Source: Chloracidobacterium sp. N
GTDB taxonomy: Bacteria; Acidobacteriota; Blastocatellia; Chloracidobacteriales; Chloracidobacteriaceae
NCBI RefSeq assembly: GCF_018304765.1
Contig: NZ_CP072642.1
Coordinates: forward strand, 107,501 to 171,500
DNA length: 64,000 nt
Reading direction: 5' to 3'
Of this stretch, positions 43,938-52,411 are shown piece after piece. A program made the translations under genes and the position numbers. The first letter of the stretch is position 1, and each line of letters begins with the position of its first letter. The notes beneath the pieces were generated by a model, which searched no databases, was not told where the DNA came from, and saw only the letters and a program-made list of their open reading frames with translations.

Positions 43938-46112
43938 ATGTATATCAGGCAAACGATTCCAGTTGGCGGGCGCGAGCTGTCCATCGAAACCGGAAAAATT
44001 GCAAAGCAGGCCGATGGGGCCGTGGTGGTGACCTGTGGCGAAACGGTCGTGCTCGTCACGGCTGTGGCGAACAGGGAGCCGAGTTCGCGGGGCTTCTTCC
44101 CGCTGACGGTGGATTACCGGGAATATGGCTACGCTTCCGGGCGCATTCCGGGGGGCTATTTCAAACGCGAAGGACGCCCCACCGAACGCGAAATTGTCAC
44201 GTCCCGGCTCATTGACCGTCCGCTCCGTCCGCTGTTTACCGAGGGCTTCGACAGCGAAACCCAGATCATCGCCCTGGTGATGTCCGCCGACAAGCACAAC
44301 GACCCGGACGTGCTGGCCATTACCGGAGCCTCGGCGGCGCTCTACATTTCCGATATTCCGTTTGAAACGCCCATTGCCGGTGTCCGGGTGGGGTTGGTGG
44401 ATGGCAAGCTGGTCATCAATCCGACGTACCAGGAAATGCGGGCGTCCAGCCTGAACCTGACCGTGGCCGGCAGTGAAGAGGCCATCGTGATGGTCGAGGC
44501 CGGAGCCAAAGAGGTCAGTGAAGAAGTCATGGTCGAGGCGCTGCTTTTCGGGCACAGCGAGATCAAGCGGCTGTGTGCCATGCAGCGCGAACTGCGCGCC
44601 AGGGTCGGCAAGCCGAAGCGTCCGGTCACGCCCGTGACCCTGGATGAAGCCATCCTGCAGTCCATCACAGCAGATTATACCGACCGGCTCCGGGCGGCGC
44701 TCGACGTGCGCGGACGCGACAAACTGACGAGCTATGCCGAAGTGGATGCCCTCGAAAAGGAGGTCATCGAACGCTACCCGGCAGACGCGCCCGACCAGCG
44801 CGCCATGGCGCGGCGCGTGTTTGAGTACCTGAAGGAAAAAATCTTTCGGGAGGACATCCTGCTCAACCGCCGGCGTCCCGACGGGCGCAAGTTTTCGGAA
44901 ATCCGGCCCATCGAGATTGAAGTGGGGGTACTGCCCCGGGCGCACGGGAGCGCCCTGTTTACCCGTGGCGAAACCCAGGCCATTGTCACGGCCACCCTGG
45001 GCACAAGCCAGGATGTGCAGTATCTGGACGATCTGGAAGCCGGCGAAGTCAAGCGGGACTTCATGCTCAACTACAATTTTCTCCCGTTCAGCGTGGGTGA
45101 AACTGGGCGGATGGGCAGCCCCGGACGGCGGGAAGTCGGTCACGGCGCGCTGGCGCACCGGGCCCTGCAGGCTGTCCTGCCAGCGGATGATTTCCCCTAT
45201 GTGACGCGCATCGTCTCCGACATCACGGAGTCCAACGGGTCCTCTTCCATGGCCACGGTGTGTGGCGGCACGCTGGCCCTGATGGATGCCGGTGTGCCCA
45301 TCAAGGCGCCCGTCGCCGGTGTCGCCATGGGACTGGTGATGGACGACAAACGCTATGCCGTGCTGACGGACATCGCCGGCGCCGAAGACCACTATGGCGA
45401 CATGGACTTCAAGGTAGCCGGGACGCGCCACGGTATCACGGCACTTCAGATGGACATCAAGGTGAAAGGGCTGAATGCCCAAATCCTGGCCGATGCGCTC
45501 CAGCAGGCCAAACAGGGCCGGCTCTACATTCTGGAGAAAATGCAGGCGGTGCTGCCGGCCCCACGTCCGCAGATCAATCCGCTGGCGCCACGGATTCTGA
45601 CCCTGAACATTCCCGTGGCCAAGATTCGGGATGTCATCGGCAGCGGTGGCAAAGTCGTGCGCGGCATCGTCGAGAAGACCGGTTGCAAGATAGACATCGA
45701 GGATTCCGGGCGAGTCATCATTGCCGCTTCCGACCAGGAAGCCGGCCAGCGCGCCCGGGCCATGATCGAGGCCATCATCGAGGAGGCGGAACCCGGCAAA
45801 ACCTACCTTGGCACGGTTACACGTATTGCCGAGTTTGGCGCTTTCGTCGAAATTTTCCCCGGCACGGAAGGGCTGCTGCACATTTCGGAAATCGCCAACT
45901 ACCGCGTCCGGTCGGTGGCGGACGAACTCAAGGAAGGGCAGCAGTTGATGGTCAAGTGCCTGAGCACGGACCCCAGCGGCAAGATTCGCCTCAGTCGGCG
46001 GGCCCTGCTCGAAGAAACGCCTGCCGGCAATGGGGACACGGAGCGTTCCACACCGCCGGAACGGTCGGGTTCACCCGAGCGGGACAGCGAGCGCCGTTCC
46101 CGCCGCCGCTGA
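43938..46112 (+). CDS. pnp: polynucleotide phosphorylase
   Basis: PNPase (724 residues) is the 3'-5' phosphorolytic exoribonuclease of RNA turnover. Two RNase PH domains are seen (N-terminal from ELSIETGKIAKQADGAVVV; second around GSALFTRGETQAIVTATLG), then KH (VAKIRDVIGSGGKVVRGI) and S1 (YLGTVTRIAEFGAFVEIFPG). ATG at 43938 with GGGAG upstream starts the family sequence MYIRQTIPVGGRELS; a longer frame from 43695 lacks homology. The tail is rich in Arg, Ser, Glu and Pro. Confidence 0.96.
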   Translation: MYIRQTIPVGGRELSIETGKIAKQADGAVVVTCGETVVLVTAVANREPSSRGFFPLTVDYREYGYASGRIPGGYFKREGRPTEREIVTSRLIDRPLRPLFTEGFDSETQIIALVMSADKHNDPDVLAITGASAALYISDIPFETPIAGVRVGLVDGKLVINPTYQEMRASSLNLTVAGSEEAIVMVEAGAKEVSEEVMVEALLFGHSEIKRLCAMQRELRARVGKPKRPVTPVTLDEAILQSITADYTDRLRAALDVRGRDKLTSYAEVDALEKEVIERYPADAPDQRAMARRVFEYLKEKIFREDILLNRRRPDGRKFSEIRPIEIEVGVLPRAHGSALFTRGETQAIVTATLGTSQDVQYLDDLEAGEVKRDFMLNYNFLPFSVGETGRMGSPGRREVGHGALAHRALQAVLPADDFPYVTRIVSDITESNGSSSMATVCGGTLALMDAGVPIKAPVAGVAMGLVMDDKRYAVLTDIAGAEDHYGDMDFKVAGTRHGITALQMDIKVKGLNAQILADALQQAKQGRLYILEKMQAVLPAPRPQINPLAPRILTLNIPVAKIRDVIGSGGKVVRGIVEKTGCKIDIEDSGRVIIAASDQEAGQRARAMIEAIIEEAEPGKTYLGTVTRIAEFGAFVEIFPGTEGLLHISEIANYRVRSVADELKEGQQLMVKCLSTDPSGKIRLSRRALLEETPAGNGDTERSTPPERSGSPERDSERRSRRR

Positions 46113-46168
46113 AAACGGACTGGCAGAGAAATGGTGCGCTTTTCCGTAAAGTGAACGTTTTGGAAGAC

Positions 46169-46198
46169 TTGCTGGAACCACAGTGGCTTTGGTAGCGT
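46169..46198 (+). promoter_or_regulatory. candidate promoter for the HU gene
   Basis: TTGCTG at 46169-46174 and TAGCGT at 46193-46198 lie 18 bases apart, 84 bases before the HU start. The -10 is weak. Confidence 0.3.
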
Positions 46199-46281
46199 CT
46201 GTCCTGCAAGCTACAAGGCGGAATTCCAAAACGTTACTGAACCCTGCTGACGCCCACGTTCAAGGCAGAGCGAGGCTGACT

Positions 46282-46572
46282 ATGACGAAAGCCGACCTGG
46301 TGGAAGTGGTGGCGCGGGCTGCCGACCTGACGAAAAAGGATGCCGAGGTCGTCGTTGAAGAGGTCTTTGCGGCGATCATCGAGTCCCTGAATCGCGGTGA
46401 AAAGATCGAATTGCGCGGTTTCGGCTCATTTCGTATCCGCCAGCGTAACCCACGCCGTGGGCGCAATCCCAAGACCGGCGACGCCGTGGACATCCCGGCC
46501 AAGGCGGTGCCCTATTTCAAGCCGGGCAAGGAGTTACGGGAACTCATCAACCAGCGGATGCCCTCGGCCTGA
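46282..46572 (+). CDS. HU/IHF-family DNA-binding protein
   Basis: A 96-residue nucleoid protein. TKADLVEVVARAADLTKKDA begins the helical dimerisation part; ELRGFGSFRIRQRNPRRGRN is the beta-arm with the intercalating Pro region. ATG at 46282 follows GAGG; a longer frame from 46183 adds a non-homologous leader. HU and IHF subunits are hard to separate by eye. Confidence 0.95.
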   Translation: MTKADLVEVVARAADLTKKDAEVVVEEVFAAIIESLNRGEKIELRGFGSFRIRQRNPRRGRNPKTGDAVDIPAKAVPYFKPGKELRELINQRMPSA

Positions 46573-46640
46573 GCTGGTTGCCCGGCCGGGGCCTTTCACC
46601 GGTGTGGCTGGCTGCCGGGAGTTGACCAAGGAGACACCTC

Positions 46641-47189
46641 GTGGACGTGCTGTGGAGTCCGTGGCGTTACCGCTACATTGCGGGCCTTGATCGCCAGCCG
46701 GAACATCCGGCCGAGGCGGCCACGACGTGCCCTTTCTGTCGGATTCCGGCGGAAAAGCGGGATGCCGAAAACTTTGTCCTCTACCGCGGACGCCACAACT
46801 TTGTCCTGCTCAACATCCATCCCTACATCAACGGCCACGTTATGGTCGTTCCCTATGCGCATGTCGGGAGGTTGTCGGTGCTCCCGACCGAGGCGGGGTA
46901 TGAAATGTTCGATCTGACCCGCTACCTGACGGAAATCCTGACTCAGGAGTACCGTGCCATGGGGTGCAATGTTGGCATGAATCTGGGACAGGCCGCTGGC
47001 GCTGGCATTGCCGACCATCTGCACATGCACGTCATGCCGCGCTGGTTCGGGGATGTGAATTTCGTGACGACCATTGGGGAAACGCGGGTGCTGCCGGAGG
47101 AGCTGTCCACGACCTATGCCCGCCTGCATCCCTACTTTGCCAAGCTGGAGGAGAACGGGCTGCCACCGGGCAGCCCCGCCTCCACATGA
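46641..47189 (+). CDS. HIT-family nucleotide hydrolase/phosphorylase
   Basis: A 182-residue HIT protein. The histidine triad is HLHMHVMPRW (His126, 128, 130), with upstream NFVLLNIHPYINGHVMVVPYAHV. An N-terminal CPFC (Cys30, Cys33) may bind zinc as in Ap4A-phosphorylase-like members. It probably cleaves dinucleoside polyphosphates or AMP conjugates. GTG at 46641 has AAGGAG nearby. Confidence 0.9.
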   Translation: MDVLWSPWRYRYIAGLDRQPEHPAEAATTCPFCRIPAEKRDAENFVLYRGRHNFVLLNIHPYINGHVMVVPYAHVGRLSVLPTEAGYEMFDLTRYLTEILTQEYRAMGCNVGMNLGQAAGAGIADHLHMHVMPRWFGDVNFVTTIGETRVLPEELSTTYARLHPYFAKLEENGLPPGSPAST

Positions 47190-47229
47190 GGTGTGCCGTT
47201 GGTTTTTTGACCCGTTGAGTGCATCCGCC

Positions 47230-50200
47230 ATGCGCGAGATTCTCGAACCCATTGCCCATCAACTCCAGAATCCGCCGGACCTCGACCGTGTGTTGTCAGC
47301 GGTGGTGCAACGGGCCGCCGAGAGTGTGACAGCCGTGTGTGCGCGGCTGTGGCTGATTCGGCGCGGGGATGTGTGCCAGACCTGCCGCTGGGCGGAGGAC
47401 TGTCCCGACAAGCGACGCTGCCTGCACCTGAAAGCCAACTTTGGAATTCCCGTGGAGGCGGCTTACCGGCGCGCGCCGCTCATCGTACTTTCCGGCGAGC
47501 AGTTGGCGCGCGGTGGCGTGGTGGCCTGGACGCCACCGCCTTCGGCCGCCGCGATGCTGCTTGACCCACGGCTAGCCGACGAGCAGGGGGTGGTGTCATT
47601 CATCGCCCATCCATTGCGCGTTGAAAACCGTGTGCTGGGACTGCTGGCCGTCTTCGGGGCGCGGATGTTTACGGCCGCAGACTTTGAAACCTGCGCGACC
47701 CAGGCGGCAGCGGCCTCGACGGCCATCCGGGTTGCCGAATTGGTCAACCGCGTACAACGGGCCGACACCACCGCGCGTGACAAATCCCGCGAGTTGGAGC
47801 AGCAGAGCCGCCTGCTGACCGCCATTCTCACCCACTCCACGGACCGCGCCCTGCTCATCGAGGACCTGGACGGCAACATTCTGGCGTTCAACGAAGGGGC
47901 GCGCCGCGCCTATGGCTACGGCCCCGAAGAGGTCATCGGACGCGCCACCGCCGACAAACTCCACGCGCCAGAGGACTGGCGCAGCGGCCACGTCACCAAA
48001 ATTTACCAGCAGGCGCTGGAACAGGGGGTGTATGTTGGAGAAATCCGCCGGCAGCACCAAGATGGACACATCTTTGTCGAACACACGACGCTGACCACGC
48101 TCCGGGACGAGGAAGGCGATCCGGCCGGTTTCCTGTCCCTTGCGCCGGTCGGCGCCGAGCCGGCCCGGTCGGCCGCTTCGGAGGCCGTCCTGGTGGCGCT
48201 CGAAGAACTCGCCACGATTCGGCGACCGGAAAACATTGCAGCGGAAACCCTGTCGCAGATGTGCCGGTTGAGTGCGGCCCGGGCCGCTGCACTGCTGACC
48301 CTGGAAGGGAGCACCCTGGCGGTGCGCGCTGTCCACGGTGAGGCGGCTTTTGTGTCCGGGCTGGCTGGCCGGAAATGGTCTCTGGGGGATGTCCCGGAGC
48401 TGTTTCGCGCTCTGGAGCAGGGACAGGCCGAACCGCTCGGCGCCTCGGCCGGCCGGCTGTTGACCGATGCGGCGGCTGGCGGGCTGGTCATCCCGATGCT
48501 GCGGCAGCAGGTGCAGGCCGTTGCCGTGCTCGTCGCTCCGCAGCGGACGGACACCAGTCCGTTGCTCCAGTTGGCCAAACTGGCGGCGTCTTTCCTCAAG
48601 TGGCAGCTTCTGGCCGAGCAGATTGAAGTGCGTGAGCATGCCTTGGTCACGGAAGAAGCTGCCCGCCGTGCTGAGCTTGAACAGCGTGAACAGGCCTATG
48701 AACAGCTTGCCGCAGCACATCAGTCGGCGTTGGCCAAAGTGACGGCACTTGAAACCCAGGTGCAGCATCTTCTGGAGTCCGTACAGGTGGCGGCCGACGC
48801 CCAGCAGGCTGCCGAGGCGCAGATGGCCGAGCTGGCGTCGAGGCTGGCCACGGCGGAAGCCGAACAGGCGCGGTTGGTGGAAGTCTGTCGGCAGTCGGAA
48901 GTTCTGGTTGAGCAGTCCCGCCAGGCGACGGCTGAGGCGCTGGCGCGCTGTGAAATCCTGGCGGCCGGACAGGAAACGGCGCTTCGGGAGCGGGACCTTT
49001 TTCGGTCACGGGTGGAGTTGTTGGAAGCTGATTTACGCCAGACACGCCAGCGTGCCGAACGCTCCACGCACCAACACGCTGAAGCCCTGGTTCACCTTCA
49101 TGAGCTGGAAGCGGCGCTGGCGGCCCGTACCCAAGCCCTTGAAACCGCCGAGCAGGCTTTGGTCGAGTTGCAGGAGCGGTATGAAGCGTCCTATCACCAG
49201 ATGGCAGCGCGGGTTGCGCAGCTCGAAGACCTGCTGGGTGAAGCCCAGCAGGCACTGTCCGCCCACGACGCGGAAGCGGAACGCCTCGCCGCTCAGGTGC
49301 GCGAGTTGACGGATGAGGTCGCCGCTGCACATCAGGCACGCCTCGATGCCCAGCACGCCATCGAAGCCCTGCGCCACGACCTCGACACCACCCAGCAGTT
49401 GCTCGAAGAAGCCGTCGTGCGCGGTCAAACGGCCGAACGGACGGCAGCGGAGATTGAAGAACGGGCGGCGACGCTCCTTTCGGAAGTCATCGCTGTTCAG
49501 GAGGAACAGGCCCGGCTGATCAAGGAGTGTGAGGCGCTGGAAGATGCGCTGTCCACGGCCAGAGCTGAGGCCGACCGGCAAGCCCAGGCCGTGGCCCTTT
49601 TTGAAGCCCATATTGATGCGCTTGAACGCTCGCTGGCGACGAGTGAAGTGTCCCGCGCGGCGCTCGTACAGCAGGTGGAAACGCTGCTCGCCGAGCGGAG
49701 CGTGTGGCGGCAGACCCTCGATCATCTGGAAGCACGTCTGGCCGAACGCCAGGCCGGGGCATCAGCCGCCGGTTCCACTCCGTCCGGTGCCAGCGATGGC
49801 GCATCGGTGGCGCTGCCGCTGGCCGAAGCCGAGGTGGCGCGGCTGCGGGAAACGCTGGCACAGCGTGAGGCCGAGAATGCCTCGCTGCGCCAACGGCTGT
49901 CCCTGCTGCAGGGCACCTACCGGGAAACCGTCGCCGTGTTGCAGTCCCGCCTTGACGATCTCACCAAACTCAATGCCATCACCGGGGCGCACCGCAAACT
50001 TGAAGACGTGCTGTTTGAGGCCGCTCCACCGTCTGCAACCGCGCCGGTGGTGGTGGTGGCCTGTGACGACGCCGACCTGCGCGCCCAGTTGGCAACCTGG
50101 TGCCAACAGTCCGGCTACCAGACGAGTCAGGTCATGGACAGTGATGCCACGCTGGCGACACTGATGCTGGACCCGCCCCAGAGCATCGTGCTGGCCGGCA

Positions 50201-50391
50201 GTCCAGTCCACATTGGCGATACCTACCGCCGCATCCGCCGGAATCCCGACTGGCGTACCCTGCCGATTCTCGTCATTACGCCAGAGACCTTTGCCGGCAT
50301 CTCGGCCTCCCCCTCGACGCTGATCCTTGACCGGCAGGCCCTTTCCCCACCGGCCCTTCAGAAGGCGCTCCGGCGGTGGTCCGTGGGGTAA
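47230..50391 (+). CDS. GAF-PAS-GAF-long coiled-coil protein with C-terminal pseudo-receiver
   Basis: A 1053-residue protein with no kinase, cyclase or DNA-binding domain. An N-terminal GAF-like domain (about 1-170) carries CQTCRWAEDCPDKRRC, a Cys cluster that might bind metal or sense redox. A PAS domain (about 195-305) contains DGNILAFNEGARRAYGYGPE; a second GAF-like part runs to 460. A very long coiled coil (about 470-930, many Glu/Gln/Ala heptads) joins to a receiver-like end (about 940-1053) with VVVACDDADLRAQL. The expected phospho-Asp position reads PPQSIVLAGS, so it is probably non-phosphorylatable. It may be a scaffold or sensor; the role is unknown. Confidence 0.75.
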   Translation: MREILEPIAHQLQNPPDLDRVLSAVVQRAAESVTAVCARLWLIRRGDVCQTCRWAEDCPDKRRCLHLKANFGIPVEAAYRRAPLIVLSGEQLARGGVVAWTPPPSAAAMLLDPRLADEQGVVSFIAHPLRVENRVLGLLAVFGARMFTAADFETCATQAAAASTAIRVAELVNRVQRADTTARDKSRELEQQSRLLTAILTHSTDRALLIEDLDGNILAFNEGARRAYGYGPEEVIGRATADKLHAPEDWRSGHVTKIYQQALEQGVYVGEIRRQHQDGHIFVEHTTLTTLRDEEGDPAGFLSLAPVGAEPARSAASEAVLVALEELATIRRPENIAAETLSQMCRLSAARAAALLTLEGSTLAVRAVHGEAAFVSGLAGRKWSLGDVPELFRALEQGQAEPLGASAGRLLTDAAAGGLVIPMLRQQVQAVAVLVAPQRTDTSPLLQLAKLAASFLKWQLLAEQIEVREHALVTEEAARRAELEQREQAYEQLAAAHQSALAKVTALETQVQHLLESVQVAADAQQAAEAQMAELASRLATAEAEQARLVEVCRQSEVLVEQSRQATAEALARCEILAAGQETALRERDLFRSRVELLEADLRQTRQRAERSTHQHAEALVHLHELEAALAARTQALETAEQALVELQERYEASYHQMAARVAQLEDLLGEAQQALSAHDAEAERLAAQVRELTDEVAAAHQARLDAQHAIEALRHDLDTTQQLLEEAVVRGQTAERTAAEIEERAATLLSEVIAVQEEQARLIKECEALEDALSTARAEADRQAQAVALFEAHIDALERSLATSEVSRAALVQQVETLLAERSVWRQTLDHLEARLAERQAGASAAGSTPSGASDGASVALPLAEAEVARLRETLAQREAENASLRQRLSLLQGTYRETVAVLQSRLDDLTKLNAITGAHRKLEDVLFEAAPPSATAPVVVVACDDADLRAQLATWCQQSGYQTSQVMDSDATLATLMLDPPQSIVLAGSPVHIGDTYRRIRRNPDWRTLPILVITPETFAGISASPSTLILDRQALSPPALQKALRRWSVG

Positions 50392-50430
50392 GCCCCTGAC
50401 CACTGCCGGGCGATGGGTGACGAATCCCAC

Positions 50431-51396
50431 CTAGTGACCACTGGACCCAATGGTACGCACGAGCCGCAGGGCAACAGCCGGTCGAATCCCCCGGTTGGGC
50501 AGGTTGCGTTCAGCACCAAGTCCCATCTGAAACGAATACTGTCGCCACTGAAACTGGGCCTGTGGCAAAACGGTCCAGTCCGTACGGCGTCTGGCGCCTA
50601 CCGCCAGGTTGGTTTCCAGACCAAGGACAAGGCGCTCAGAAACCTCCCGAAAGACCGTCGGGTTGAAGACACCCTTGACGCCGCGCTGTGACTCATGACG
50701 CTCGAACCGTACGCCCTGCATCGTAAACAATGACCAGTGTTGTCCGAAACGATGGCCGGCCAGATGGAGGACATCGAGTTGCAGGTCTTTTCCTGCGCGC
50801 GCACGTTCCAGCAGGGCCTGCCAGCCGTGGATGGAACGCTGCTGGCGAAAGGTGCCGAAGGTTCCCTGAAGTCCAAACTTGAAGGCTTCCAGATGCCCAC
50901 CCTGGAAAGGGATTTCAACCTCCACGGTGTGTCCAGGGGCAAAGGCCCATTCGACCTCTGGTGCCCAGGCAACCCCGGTCGCGTTGCGCCCGACGGAGGG
51001 GCGAACCAGCGTATTGACTTCCAATTCACCCCGTTCGGCGCCCAGCGGACGCATGAGGTCAAACAGCATGGGCTCTGGAATCACGGGAACCTGACGTGGC
51101 TTGGGCTTTTCCTGTTCCCGGTACGTACCTGGGGCAAGGTCCGGGAAGTTTTCGACGCCTTCCCGTCCATCGGCGACGGCATCGTTTGGAACGGAGTCCT
51201 GCGTTCCGGCTGGGGCCGGAAAAACGTCTGGGACCGGGACACGTCCCGCCGGTCTGGTGTCCGGTGGCGGTGCAGACAGAAGCGGCAGGTGCTGCCCCTG
51301 ACCAGTGGATGAAAGTGCACACAGGGCAAGAACATGGGCAAGGCCGGGGACGAGGCTGGCCATCAGCCAGCGCCAGCGGCAAACACACTTTGGCAT
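50431..51396 (-). CDS. exported protein, probable outer-membrane beta-barrel
   Basis: A 321-residue protein with an N-terminal signal region (WLMASLVPGLAHVLALCALSS), a Pro-rich linker (35-105) and a C-terminal half of alternating short beta-type strands (LEVNTLVRPSVGRN, VEWAFAPGHTVEVEIPF, YSFQMGLGAERNL). This looks like a small barrel or porin-like protein. ATG at 51396 follows GGAGGA. No family was recognised. Confidence 0.6.
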   Translation of the reverse strand: MPKCVCRWRWLMASLVPGLAHVLALCALSSTGQGQHLPLLSAPPPDTRPAGRVPVPDVFPAPAGTQDSVPNDAVADGREGVENFPDLAPGTYREQEKPKPRQVPVIPEPMLFDLMRPLGAERGELEVNTLVRPSVGRNATGVAWAPEVEWAFAPGHTVEVEIPFQGGHLEAFKFGLQGTFGTFRQQRSIHGWQALLERARAGKDLQLDVLHLAGHRFGQHWSLFTMQGVRFERHESQRGVKGVFNPTVFREVSERLVLGLETNLAVGARRRTDWTVLPQAQFQWRQYSFQMGLGAERNLPNRGIRPAVALRLVRTIGSSGH

Positions 51397-51492
51397 TGCG
51401 GAATCCTCCACGACAGGGCACTGCGGTTGACAGGAACGCCTGCCACACGCCGGGCCAGGTGTCCTGTGAACGTGAAACCACCTTCAGATCCG

Positions 51493-52158
51493 TCAGATCG
51501 GGGTGGTTTGGGGTGTCAGCGTGGGTGTGGAAGGAGGAGCGCGTGAGGGACACCCTGCCACGGACTCGTATGGTGTTCGATTCCGGTACAGGCAGAACCA
51601 GGCCCGGTGGGGTTCAATGTCCAGGGCTGTGAAGACCAGTCTCCAGAAAATCAGTGCTGGTTGGGGGGGGCGGGTACTTTTGGTCAACCAGTCGGCAGCC
51701 GTGGCGCTGTCTGTAGGTTCCGGCCCCGATTGGTGCAGCGGCTCTCTGGTGACACAGGGGGTGAACACCCCGTGTCCGTCGTTTTCCAGGTGAATGAAGC
51801 GGCCACCCAGCCCATCGGCCACCAGCAGGTCCACCAGGCTGTCGGCGTTGACATCCTGGACGGCAAAACCGACGCCATTGGCCGTGATCGTGACCTTGTT
51901 GGGCTGGCTGCTGAGGCGGACTTCGATCAGATAGCGCCCACCGGCTGTTGTACGGCCTGAGATGGTATCTGGCAGGTGGTCGCCGTCGAGGTGCGTGATG
52001 ACATGTCCCACAGGGCCGGCCGGGACCGTCTGGTGGGCCAGGCTTGCCGGAGGCCGGGTGGTGGTGTCCGCCCGTGATGCCAGAAACGACAGCCCCGGCA
52101 GGCTGGCCAGCGCCAGACAGAACAGCCAGATTGGGTGCCATCGGCGGCGGAAAACCAT
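51493..52158 (-). CDS. exported hypothetical protein with FG-GAP/VCBS-like motif
   Basis: A 221-residue protein with a clear signal sequence (WLFCLALASLPGLSFLASRA). Two weak repeat motifs, HLDGDHLPDTISG and DVNADSLVDLLVADG, resemble FG-GAP calcium-binding loops. It lies upstream of the barrel-like gene on the same strand. The function is unknown and the C-terminal third has no recognisable domain. Confidence 0.55.
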   Translation of the reverse strand: MVFRRRWHPIWLFCLALASLPGLSFLASRADTTTRPPASLAHQTVPAGPVGHVITHLDGDHLPDTISGRTTAGGRYLIEVRLSSQPNKVTITANGVGFAVQDVNADSLVDLLVADGLGGRFIHLENDGHGVFTPCVTREPLHQSGPEPTDSATAADWLTKSTRPPQPALIFWRLVFTALDIEPHRAWFCLYRNRTPYESVAGCPSRAPPSTPTLTPQTTPI

Positions 52159-52342
52159 CGTTTACACCTCTGGGCCGGACGACGCCCGGCTGCTCACCAG
52201 TGTTTCAGTCAGCCGGTTGGAACGCATAAAGCGTGAACCAGCACCGCTGATTCCAGGTGTGAGATTTTTGACACACAAGGGACGGATTCCACGCAGGCAA
52301 AGTCCACCGGTTGGGAAGCATCGCCAGGTTTCTCGAAAGCCC

Positions 52343-52370
52343 TTGCTGATTTACCTGGTTGCGCTATGCT
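52343..52370 (+). promoter_or_regulatory. candidate promoter for secDF
   Basis: TTGCTG (52343-52348) and TATGCT (52365-52370) have a 16-base spacer and lie 42 bases before secD. The rest of the 250-base gap upstream holds nothing I recognise. Confidence 0.4.
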
Positions 52371-52411
52371 TGGAACTTTTCCAAATCCTGTAGTCCATCG
52401 GAAACTGCAAC

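Noticed and set aside
43740-45881. Long open frame (713 codons) on the minus strand opposite pnp
   Set aside because: It mirrors the codon pattern of pnp in GC-rich DNA, has no family likeness, and pnp itself is certain.
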